A DNA stretch of 30,000 nucleotides from Amphimedon queenslandica (taxonomy: Eukaryota > Porifera > Demospongiae > Haplosclerida > Niphatidae), in contig NW_003546318.1 of the NCBI RefSeq assembly GCF_000090795.2, forward strand, positions 19,968 to 49,967, in the 5' to 3' direction. The translations under genes and the position numbers were made by a program. Below, piece by piece: positions 18,223-30,000 of this stretch (positions are counted from its first letter, which is position 1; the number at the start of each line of letters is the position of its first letter). Below the pieces are notes generated by a model, which saw only the letters and a list, made by a program, of their open reading frames with translations, was not told where the DNA came from and did not search any database.

Positions 18223-19232
18223 ATGGCTCGCACATACGGCTATTACAAAACTCTCAGTTGGTGTTTAGCATTCGTTCCTGGTGGAGTTGGATTTCTTGTA
18301 ATATTAGCAGTGGCATTCCTTTTAGTAGCTGTTCCATGGAATTACCTTAAGCCAGAGCCATTAAAGAAACTGGATAAAATCAAGTCGAAGAGGACTGGGT
18401 GTTGCAGTTGCAGTTGGTCTGGTCTATGTTCTGATACGTTAAAAGGTGTATTGCAACTCACTGAGAGATGCAGCCACTATCTGTTTGAAAACGATTCCTT
18501 GAAAATTCAGTCAAGCAGGAAACATGGCAGAATCGTTATTATTAGCGGCCGTACCTTTAAGTTATCATGTGGAGTCCTGTCCTCTCTTGTAATCTACAAC
18601 TGCATTGTATGGGGCATTATCATCTCGGTTGCTACGAACTATCTCATACTTCAGGAGACTCCACACTGCAATGATAATTATGATTGTTTTACGGTGAGCA
18701 AAGATACAGTCAATAGCGCACAACCTCTAGCTATAACTGCTCAGAAATAAATGATGATGGCAGTATAATAATGTGTTATTATATTGAAGCTAGGCCCGAA
18801 GTTGCTATTGCACTTGTTGGTGGATTTCTCAAAATTGTTCCACCCATGGTCTTTTATGCTACTACCATGCTCTACTTGATACTGTTAAAGGACTTCCACT
18901 TGTCAATTAAAATCGCTATCAATGTCATGTTGTTTGTCTTTTTTTTTGGTGCACTTACTGCGATATCAGTTTTCACTGGTCTGAGGCTGATCTCATATAT
19001 CTATGAGAATGAAGAAAGAGCTGCTCAAGTGATTGTGTTTCTTCTTCTCTGCATTTGTTTTACTTGCTGGCCATGGTATGTATTTGAATCGGCTAAAGTT
19101 GAAGAGGAACTTCAGGAGGATCGCCCAGATGAGAGGGATCATGAGATAGAGTCTCAAAGGAATGGCCCTCGACAGGTGATTGATGAATCTGATGATGATT
19201 CTGAAAGTCTGCAGACAAATTTATTAAATTAG
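18223..19232 (+). CDS. Multi-pass membrane protein, unknown; apparent one-base frameshift
   Basis: Two abutting frames encode one membrane protein. The first starts at ATG 18223 (MARTYGYYK; the frame is open upstream from a GTG at 18181 but has no earlier ATG) and ends at a stop at 18750. The second continues in another frame to 19232. Continuity is best explained near 18734: reading ATA then AAC gives INCSEINDDGSIIMCYYIE, so one base seems to be missing. I found no GT-AG intron that restores frame. Joined length would be about 336 aa with roughly five hydrophobic helices: LAFVPGGVGFLVILAVAFLL, LSSLVIYNCIVWGIIISVA, VAIALVGGFLKIV... to LYLILL, NVMLFVFFFGALTAISVF, and VIVFLLLCICFTCWPW. A cysteine-bearing loop lies between helices 2 and 3, and the tail is acidic (DESDDDSES). 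I do not recognise the family. The break could be an assembly error, a polymorphism or a real lesion. Confidence 0.7.
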
Positions 19233-19646
19233 CCATGAGCAAAGAGGCAGGGGATGAAACTATTATTAAATTTGCAGTAGTTAAGTTTAATAGCTGTGAC
19301 TATAGATAGTGCACTACTTTTAAAACTAGTTACAACTTTAATGTGCTGATTTTTTGATTTTGAGTTGATTAATTGTCATTTGCATTATGAAGCTTGTTTC
19401 TCTAGGTCATTCAACTTTAATGCACTGGTTTTTTGTTTTGAGTTGATTACTGAATTATCATTTACATTATATAGCTTGTTTCTCTAGATCATTTATTGTT
19501 ATGAAACATGATACTTTCACACTTTGCAGTGATTTTTGATTATTAATTTAATCATTTATATATTACCGGTATGAAGCTGTCATCTAGTGTTATGAAACAT
19601 GATACTATCTATCAAACCACAAATTATTCATTAGTTTCTCAGCAAG
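19233..19646. repeat. Spacer with a 79-base tandem duplication
   Basis: A unit beginning 'caactttaatg' occurs at 19333 and again at 19412, each followed by 'ttgattttgagttgatta'- and 'agcttgtttctcta'-type sequence. A second short repeat, GTTATGAAACATGATACT, occurs near 19498 and 19589. No coding signal is seen. The spacer must carry the 3' end of the membrane-protein gene. Confidence 0.7.
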
Positions 19647-19718
19647 GCGTTGGTGGTGTAATGGTCAGCATTGTTGCCTTCCAAGCAGTAGATCCGGGTT
19701 CGATTCCCGGCCAACGCA
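19647..19718 (+). tRNA. tRNA-Gly (anticodon TCC)
   Basis: 72 bases, intronless. The acceptor stem GCGTTGG pairs with CCAACGC, followed by discriminator A. The anticodon loop CTTCCAA gives TCC. The T arm CCGGG-TTCGATT-CCCGG is perfect and includes box B (GGTTCGATTCC); box A is TGGTGTAATGG. It looks like a functional nuclear gene. It lies 41 bases upstream of the dehydrogenase ATG on the same strand. Confidence 0.97.
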
Positions 19719-19722
19719 GTGC

Positions 19723-19731
19723 TTTTTTTTT
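19723..19731 (+). terminator. RNA polymerase III terminator
   Basis: A run of nine T starts four bases after the tRNA 3' end, as expected for Pol III termination. Confidence 0.9.
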
Positions 19732-19759
19732 ATTTTTAGTAATTTTTATTGTTTGAACA

Positions 19760-20749
19760 ATGCTTTTTTGGAAAAACATGTCTCCTGGAAGGAAAACAGC
19801 TTTATTTTTTGCTTCTGGGGGACTTCTAGCTACAATAGCATACATTTCTAGGAGAAGAAGCTACAAGAAACAAGCAGAAAACATACCAAAATCAGAGACA
19901 GCAGAGAAAAGGCTAAAATTCACAAACAAGACAGTGCTAATCACAGGAGGAGCTGGTAACATAGGGGCAGCCACAGCCCACGCATTTGCCAAGGAAGGAG
20001 CAACTCTAGTACTAGTTGACCTGCCACGATTATGTGGAAAGATGAGAGAAGCAAGAAAAGGGCTCCTTTTAGAGGGTGCAAAAGAGGTCCATGTTTTAGG
20101 AGCAAATGTAAGTAATTCTCAAGACGTACAGAGAATGGTCTCAGAGGCTCTGAGTGTGTGTGGGCGTATTGACTGTTTCTTTAATAATGCTGGCATACAG
20201 GGAGAAATGGTACCACTTCACGAGCAGTCAGATGAAGAATTTCAAACGACAATCCAAGTTAATTTATACGGAGTGTTTCTGGGAATGAAGTACGTGTCAC
20301 GAGCGATGATGATGTCCGATAAAAATGGAGGGCCAGGAGGAGGAGTCATTGTCAATACTGCAAGCATGGCGGGTCTGATCGGGCCCGGAAACATGGCCGC
20401 CTACGCTGCATCGAAGTTCGGAGTCGTGGGTCTAACAAAAACCGGTGCCAAAGACCTCGCACCTCATAACATCCGAGTTGTTGCCATAGCACCCGGTCTC
20501 GTTGAGGGATACATGTGGGACAGGCAAGTGAGGTTGCGGGCATTATTTAGGAAACGTCAAGAAGGGACAGAGGAGGAACCAAGCGAGAGAGAGATTAAAG
20601 AACAAGAGGCCAGGATGCTGGCAGCAACTCCACTAGGACGTGTTGCTAGGCTATCAGAGATTGCTGAGGTGGTCGTGTTCCTCTGCAGCGAGTCCGCTTC
20701 ATACATAACTGGATCTGTGATACCCATAGAAGGAGGACGGTTACAATAG
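19760..20749 (+). CDS. Short-chain dehydrogenase/reductase with N-terminal membrane anchor
   Basis: NAD(P)-dependent oxidoreductase of the classical SDR type, 329 aa, one exon. Residues about 13-29 are hydrophobic and followed by RRR, which suggests an anchor with the enzyme on the cytosolic side. The cofactor motif is TGGAGNIG (62-69), where Asn replaces the usual Gly of TGxxxGIG. VLVDL with an acidic residue after the second strand favours NAD(H). Further motifs are FFNNAG (140-145), catalytic Asn168, Ser202 in NTASMAG, and Tyr215/Lys219 in YAASK, so the active site is complete. The C-terminus has the usual SYITGSVIPIEGG. The body, including the APGLVEGYMWDRQV segment, resembles bacterial SDRs; the substrate is unknown. 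It sits between tRNA-Gly and GET3 on the same strand. M7 is an alternative start. Confidence 0.92.
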   Translation: MLFWKNMSPGRKTALFFASGGLLATIAYISRRRSYKKQAENIPKSETAEKRLKFTNKTVLITGGAGNIGAATAHAFAKEGATLVLVDLPRLCGKMREARKGLLLEGAKEVHVLGANVSNSQDVQRMVSEALSVCGRIDCFFNNAGIQGEMVPLHEQSDEEFQTTIQVNLYGVFLGMKYVSRAMMMSDKNGGPGGGVIVNTASMAGLIGPGNMAAYAASKFGVVGLTKTGAKDLAPHNIRVVAIAPGLVEGYMWDRQVRLRALFRKRQEGTEEEPSEREIKEQEARMLAATPLGRVARLSEIAEVVVFLCSESASYITGSVIPIEGGRLQ

Positions 20750-20766
20750 TTTTTATAGTGAAAGTT

Positions 20767-20772
20767 ATTAAA
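20767..20772 (+). terminator. Possible polyadenylation signal of the SDR gene
   Basis: ATTAAA, the common variant signal, lies 18 bases after the stop codon and just before the E-box pair of the next promoter. Confidence 0.35.
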
Positions 20773-20827
20773 CACGTGTTGTCACGTGTATGTTAAAAAT
20801 TACTAATTATCCACGTGTTGTCACGTG
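20773..20827. promoter_or_regulatory. Duplicated CACGTGTTGTCACGTG module (four E-boxes) in GET3 promoter
   Basis: Two identical 16-base modules at 20773-20788 and 20812-20827 each hold two CACGTG palindromes 4 bases apart. They are 28-83 bases upstream of the GET3 ATG. CACGTG is the core site of bHLH-zip factors such as Myc/Max, USF and MITF/TFE. Which factor binds is not known. Confidence 0.65.
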
Positions 20828-20855
20828 GGCAGTTTAGCCCCTCCCCTCATTCAAA

Positions 20856-22318
20856 ATGGCTACATGTTCAGAGTCTTTTGTCGGAGAAGAGCTGGAGCCT
20901 ACTCTCTCTAATGTACTGGAGCAGTCTTCATTGAAATGGATATTTGTGGGTGGCAAAGGAGGCGTTGGGAAAACGACGTGTAGGTTAGTATTATATGAAG
21001 CTAATGATTATTACAAAATTTTAAAGTTTATAAAATTAGTTACTGGGAATTTAATGGTTTTTGGGTATAGATATAATGCATAGAAATGGCTAAAAAATAT
21101 TTTTTAATTTATCAAATTTATTAGACTCCTCAGAAAGTTTGGACCAATCAAATTTTTGAGTTTATGTAATAAACTTGATAATAATTGTAATATTTAATAA
21201 TTGATTGTTAATATTTTTAAAAGTATTTAGCTTGTAATATTTGGCCAAGCTTTTCTTGATTTTTATGGCCAAATGTTAAACCTTTTTTTACAATGTTCTT
21301 TTAGTTGTAGTTTGGCAGTCCTGCTCTCAAGAATAAGAGAGAGTGTCCTCCTAATATCGACTGATCCTGCTCATAATCTCTCGGACGCTTTTGATCAAAA
21401 ATTCTCGAAATTCCCAACTCAAGTTCAAGGCTACCGGAACCTCTTTGCAATGGTTGTCATTTTGTTTGTTTATCTTTGTTGTTTACTTTGTTGTTTGTTT
21501 GTTTGTTTGTTGTTGTTGTTTAGGAAATTGATCCTGAAGTGATGGATAAGAATGAGATTGAAGATGGAATAAGTCAAGCTGAAGGTTCGATATTATCAGT
21601 ATAATAATAATAATTATTATTATTATTGTATTTATTTTGTTGCATGGCTATACCGTATAGAGGGTTTTTCGAGGATAATAATTTTTGCGAATGACCCGTG
21701 TCTAGAAGTTTGTGAAATTAATTTTTGCAAATTAATTTCCACTATTCTGCCATCTTGTACTGCATTGAAATTGATTTTCAAGTAATTTAATTTCACAAAA
21801 TCTTGAAAAATTTGCAAAATTCTCAAAATTCTCGAAAAAATACTGCTATATGGTATTTTGTGTAATGGTTATCATTTAATACATGTAGGTGGTATAACTG
21901 GTTTAGCAAAAGAGCTACTGGAGGATCTGGCTGGCTCTTTGCCAGGAATTGATGAGGCTAAGAGTTTTATACAAGTCATGAGGTAATGGTAACTGCAATG
22001 ATAAATATGCAACTGCATACTACATTAATAATTATAGCATAAGTACATGGTAGATGTATGTGCTTACTATTAATTATAGAACATGTGTGATTGTAGTGTT
22101 AATTTTAAAATGATACTTACACATGTAATGCATTATTATGGTTTACACACGGGACAAAGTTATGAGCTTTCTAACAGCAAGAGAACATCGAGATACTGTC
22201 TAAAGACTTCTCTAGAAGCATTAGAAGGTAGAGAGAACCTCTATAAGTCTTAATAATGACCAAGTTGTACTTGCAAGGTGGTGAAATCAATTATAGGAAT
22301 ATTTTTACACTGTTATGC

Positions 22319-22359
<41 letters not shown>

Positions 22360-24933
22360 TATAGTCTTGTGAAGGAGCTACGATTTTCTGTCGTTGTTTT
22401 CGACACTGCACCCACTGGCCATACACTCAGATTTCTCTCAATGCCACAGATGTTTGAGAAAGGTGTCGCCAAAATAGGAGAGATTAAATCGAGTTTTGGA
22501 CCAATCATAAATCAGGTCAGCACCGTACAAGATGATTTATTGGCGAGGAATTAATATTGGCGATTGGCGGTTCTATGAAGTTGCCAATATAAAATCCGCC
22601 ATTTTGTTTTAATCTGAGCATGTTTAATGGCACGTGGCACAAAATCACCAATATTTTATCTGCCGATTAACTTTCCACAGGCAAATTTGCCAAATATTAC
22701 TCCCGCCAATAAATCATTTTGTACGGTACTTGTTTTCTAGTAGTAAAGTTGCATGTTTTCTTATGTTTTTTGCATGTTTTGGAAAGTTAATCTGCCAATT
22801 AACTTTCCACAGGCAAATTTGCCAAATGTTACTCTCGCCAACAAATCATCTTGTACGGCATTCATTATTAATTATTATTATTATTAATATATTTTTTTGA
22901 TAAAGATATAAATGTTAAAATTTAGTATGATATTTATACATTATTAAGTACTATTATTATTATTATTATTATTATTTTGTTGTTATAGTTGATCCCTGCT
23001 ATGGGAATGGGTGACTCTGAGAGCGTTCAGAGCCGATTATCAGAGCAGCTACCAGTAATACAACAGATTAACAAAGAATTCCGAGATGCAGTAAGTATAG
23101 CCTAATACTAGCAATACAATACATGCTTTCATTCCTATTTTTGATGATAGAAATAATTATTAAGAATAATAATAATATTTTAATAATACCGTATTTGGAG
23201 GGAGCTAAATTTTGGCGATTTGCTAAATTTTAATTTGGCAACCATGTACCATTGAGCGTGGCTCAAAATGGCGGATTTTATTTTGGCGCCAAATTTAAAT
23301 CCTCAAAATTTCCCGCTATACAGTAGCAAGAGTACATAATATACTTTTGACAGTAGTAATGATATTTGAATTGATATTTATATTTTTGAATTGATATCGT
23401 AATGATATTAAATGATGTTTGAGATTTTTGGTATATATTTGGTATCAGCAAAGAATTGTTATTTTGTAGGAGAAGGCAACATTTGTGTGCGTGTGCATTC
23501 CGGAGTTTCTCTCGGTCTATGAGACGGAGAGACTCATACAGGAGCTAACTAAAATGGACATTGACGTACACAATGTTGTAGTGAACCAAGTACTCATTCC
23601 AGACAGAAACGAGAGAGGTAACGACACTTATACACGTGTTCTTGTGTTATGTGGAAAGTTTGAGCTCATTTTGACAAAAATTTCTGAGTTATTAGCATTT
23701 AAAAATGGGTCAATTTTTGAAAAATACCCAAGGCTATAGGCCATGGTTTTTTCCAAAAAATCGCTAAAAAATCACCCCCAATTTTTATTACTTTTTTGAT
23801 CTATATTGATGTCCTTATGCTATGTAGAAAGTTTGAGTTGATTCCGACAAATATTTTTCGAGATATGAGTATTTTTTTTAAATGGGCCAATTTTTGAAAA
23901 ATACCCAAGGCTATAGCCCATGGTTTTTCCCAAAAAATGGCTCCGAAATCACCCTAAATTTTTATTACATTTTCTGATGTATATCGATGTCCTTATGCTA
24001 TGTAGAAAGTTTGAGTTGATTCCGACAAATATTTTTCGAGATATGAGTATTTTTTTAAATGGGCCAATTTTTGAAAAATACCCAAGGCTATAGCCCATGG
24101 TTTTTTCTAAAAAATGGCAAAAAAATCACCCCAAATTTTTATTACATTTTTTGATGCATAATGATGTCCTTATTGCTATGTAGAAAGTTTGAGCTCATTC
24201 TGACAAATATTTTTTGAGTTATGAGCATTTTTAAAAACGGGCCAATTTTTGAAAAATACCCAAGGTTATAGCCCATGGTTTTTTTCCAAAAAAGGGCTAA
24301 AAAAATCACCCCAAATTTTTATTACATTTTCTGATGTATATTGATGTTCCTATAACTGTAGGTGATATTGTGTGTAGGATGTGTGCTGCAAGACATAAAG
24401 TACAGAGCACCTACCTTGAACAAGTGAGCCTTTAACTACATGTACATGTACAGTCAAACCTGTCTCTTCCGGACACCTTGGGACCCAATAAGTAATAACC
24501 ACCCCTCCTGATTATGGAAGTATCAGTCCTTATGTTAGAGTTCTATAAATAACTGTATTCTATTAATAACTGTGTCCTTATTAGCATTGTGCTAGTGCAG
24601 TACTAAAAGCATTGAATAAGATTCAAAATTACATTCATTGAGTTAGTACTACAATGTATCTTCATAAATTAAATCTGTAGTTTATGCATGCCTATATAGA
24701 TGTGTCAACTGTCAATACTCAATAAGACTTTAGACAAAAATTATTTAGAAATTCCCCCAGTAGTGTGTAGTGTATTATTAGAGCCTAAATCATTAATCTT
24801 ATTTAAATTTCAATTTCTATAGATTCATGAATTGTATGAGGATTTTCACATCGTTGAATGTCCACTGCTTGAAGGAGAAGTACGAGGTAAAGAAAAACTG
24901 GAGGTTTTCAGCAAATTACTAGTCAAAAAATAA
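20856..24933 (+). CDS. GET3: GET3/ASNA1, ATPase for tail-anchored membrane protein targeting
   Basis: Cytosolic ATPase (TRC40) that delivers tail-anchored proteins to the ER. Predicted exons: 20856-20983, 21305-21452, 21524-21584, 21889-21982, 22365-22515, 22989-23090, 23470-23617, 24362-24423, 24823-24933; all GT-AG and in frame, 334 aa (vertebrate protein about 348). Motifs: deviant P-loop GGKGGVGKT (residues 32-40), switch [13 protein letters not shown] with catalytic Asp63, switch [17 protein letters not shown], the hydrophobic helical region [10 protein letters not shown] onward, the A-loop-type VVNQVLIPD, and the zinc-binding CRMC (Cys282, Cys285) that joins the homodimer. It ends in a short LLVKK tail. 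The ATG is supported by the short N-terminus before the P-loop and by the promoter module upstream. The introns contain several MITEs and a long tandem repeat. Confidence 0.96.
21651..21855. mobile_element. MITE, TACCGTA family, in GET3 intron 3
   Basis: Starts TACCGTATAGAGGGTTTTTC and ends, inverted, TACCATATAGCAGTATTTTT. The arms hold repeated 'ttttgcgaa / ttgcaaaat' segments. 205 bases, non-coding. Confidence 0.7.
22323..22360. repeat. (TTA)n tract at GET3 exon 5 acceptor
   Basis: The microsatellite forms the polypyrimidine-like region directly before the acceptor at 22364. Similar tracts precede other acceptors in this window. Confidence 0.85.
22521..22728. mobile_element. MITE, TACCGTA family, in GET3 intron 5
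   Basis: Ends CACCGTACAAGATGATTTAT and, inverted, TACCGTACAAAATGATTTAT; the arms continue with 'tggcgagg'- and 'ggcgggag'-type sequence. It begins five bases after the exon 5 donor. A partial second copy of its right end lies at about 22790-22860. The open frames here are not genes. Confidence 0.8.
23187..23325. mobile_element. MITE, TACCGTA family, in GET3 intron 6
   Basis: Left end TACCGTATTTGGAGGGAG and inverted right end TACTGTATAGCGGGAAATTT, with 'aaattttggcgattt' and 'ttttggcgccaaattt' arms and a central 'gagcgtggctcaaaatggcg' block. 139 bases. Confidence 0.75.
23640..24358. repeat. Tandem repeat, about four units of 173-178 bases, in GET3 intron 7
   Basis: The marker TATGTAGAAA (first copy TATGTGGAAA) recurs at 23648, 23821, 23999 and 24177. 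Each unit has 'gggccaatttttgaaaaata' (with small changes), 'cccaaggctatagcccatgg' and 'aaatcaccccaaatttttat'. The repeat fills nearly the whole intron. It shares the 'gagctgattcc...' module with the CCCTGTAC-palindrome repeats. Confidence 0.9.
24440..24510. repeat. Dispersed element related to the right-edge minisatellite
   Basis: The stretch 'cctgtctcttccggacacct' plus 'tgggacccaataag' resembles the reverse complement of the 61-base unit at 29706-30000 ('ggacaccattgggcccac'). It lies in GET3 intron 8. Confidence 0.5.
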
Positions 24934-24972
24934 TTCTACAAACACGACAGAGAAATGATTATTATTCACAAA

Positions 24973-25012
<40 letters not shown>

Positions 25013-25565
25013 TCATGAGTGAAGAGAGTCTGTATAAAAATTTTTGTAATTATTATTATAAAATTTTAATAATAATAATAATAATAATGCATGGTTCTAA
25101 CAAAAATAATAATAATAAGCACAAAAAAAATTATTATTATTCATAATAATTAAAATAATAATAATAAGCACAACAAAAATTATTATTATTCATAATAATT
25201 AAAATAATAATAATAAGCACAAAAAAATTATTATTATTCATAATAATTAAAATAATAATAATAAGGTCAGAGCTGTTTTGGAAAAGGAGGGGAAAGAAGA
25301 GAAAATTTGAAAAATAAAAAATATCGAAAAGACGAATAAAACGAAGAGAAAATAAATTTAAAAAGAGAGAGAGGAGAAAAGTTGCTCTGTAACTTTTAAA
25401 ATGAAACCAAGAGAAGATAGGAACTACTAAAGACAGAAAAGGATATCTAGGAAGATATTTGGAGAGACAAGAGAACTAAGGTGCTTGAATATGCTCCCGC
25501 TGCGTAGAAAAATAATACAAAAGGAAAGTCCAGAACAACACAAACAATCAAATTTTAAAAAATCG
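24934..25565. repeat. 3' spacer with AAT-rich tandem repeats
   Basis: Lies between the stop codons of GET3 and the kinase gene. (AAT)n at 24975-25011 is followed by about three units of a 54-base repeat ('aataataataataagcacaa', then 'ttattattattcataataat') at about 25100-25265. A purine-rich stretch of unique sequence then runs to the kinase 3' end. No gene seen. Confidence 0.75.
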
Positions 25566-29401
<3,836 letters not shown>

Positions 29402-29705
29402 CTGGAAAAGGAAGGAGAGAGTAGACATTAAGATAGAATGATTAATGGTGATTAAGAAAAAGGAAGTGGAGACTGATAATACGGGGAAGGAGAGAGGGAA
29501 GTGAAATGAGGAAAATGAGAGATAAAAAGTCAAAACAAATACATGTAGTGTGTACCATATACTACACTTACATGTACATGTACATGTAATACTTACTCCA
29601 GTGTAACCTTTATAAGGAATAGGACAACTTTATAATGAGGACATTTGTAATGTACTAATTGGCACAACTACAATAGTTCCTCTGAAATGAGGACACCCCT
29701 ATATA

Positions 29706-30000
29706 AAGGACAGGTAGTGTGGGCCCAATGGTGTCCTTAATAAAGAGGCTACACTGTACATGTAAAAAGGATTAGTAGTGTGGGCCCAATGGTGTCCTTA
29801 ATAAAGAGGCTACACTGTACATGTATTAAGGACAGGTAGTGTGGGCCCAATGGTGTCCTTAATAAAGAGGCTACACTGTACATGTATTAAGGACAGGTAG
29901 TGTGGGCCCAATGGTGTCCTTAATAAAGAGGCTACACTGTACATGTATTAAGGACAGGTAGTGTGGGCCCAATGGTGTCCTTAATAAAGAGGCTACACTG
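29706..30000. repeat. 61-base minisatellite running off the right edge
   Basis: Nearly five units of 'ggacaggtagtgtgggccca', 'atggtgtccttaataaagag' and 'gctacactgtacatgtatta' with a period of 61 bases. The last three are almost identical; the first two are slightly diverged. Each unit has AAGGACA / TGTCCTT arms and a GGGCCC palindrome. Weaker relatives occupy 29590-29705. All lie in the kinase intron upstream of 29401. Confidence 0.92.

Noticed and set aside
22634..22900. 88-codon frame with repeated FHRQICQ
   Set aside because: Translation of two partial copies of a MITE end.

Overview
The window is animal nuclear DNA, most likely from a demosponge such as Amphimedon (the species is an inference). 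The evidence is: many short GT-AG introns; clear metazoan orthologues of ciliary, ER-targeting and Syk-type kinase genes; a nuclear tRNA gene; and AT-rich introns full of (TAA)n tracts, TACATG-type repeats and short inverted-repeat elements. I built exon models by joining splice sites so that the reading frame stays open and the protein matches its family. There are no transcript data here, so boundaries are predictions.

Layout, left to right. (1) 1-670, minus: the N-terminal part of a secreted beta-helix-like protein, cut by the left edge. (2) 1680-11532, minus: DNAI4 (WDR78), an axonemal dynein intermediate chain, 18 coding exons, 855 aa. (3) 13271-17062, plus: a single-pass membrane protein of 743 aa with a very tyrosine-rich cytoplasmic tail and no recognised orthologue. 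(4) 17582-18079, minus: CFAP276, intronless. (5) 18223-19232, plus: an unknown multi-pass membrane protein with an apparent one-base frameshift. (6) 19647-19718, plus: tRNA-Gly(TCC). (7) 19760-20749, plus: a membrane-anchored, bacterial-looking short-chain dehydrogenase. (8) 20856-24933, plus: GET3/ASNA1, 9 exons, 334 aa. (9) 25566-29401, minus: the kinase domain and tail of a Syk-family tyrosine kinase, whose N-terminal half lies past the right edge.

Two themes connect genes. First, both ciliary genes (DNAI4 and CFAP276) carry an RFX X-box-like motif within about 110 bases of the start codon, and a DNAI4 intron holds five more in tandem. Second, about 8.5 kb separates a membrane protein with at least 28 tyrosines in SH2-ligand-like contexts (many followed by DD, a context Syk kinases favour) from a Syk-family kinase with a proline-rich tail. 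A functional link is speculative but is the most interesting lead. An alternative acceptor in the membrane-protein gene would give an isoform without nearly all of those tyrosines.

Introns and spacers hold many small non-autonomous elements: a TACCGTA-ended MITE family, foldbacks, a repeat carrying a CCCTGTAC palindrome, several minisatellites, a possible tRNA-derived SINE and a hammerhead-like core.
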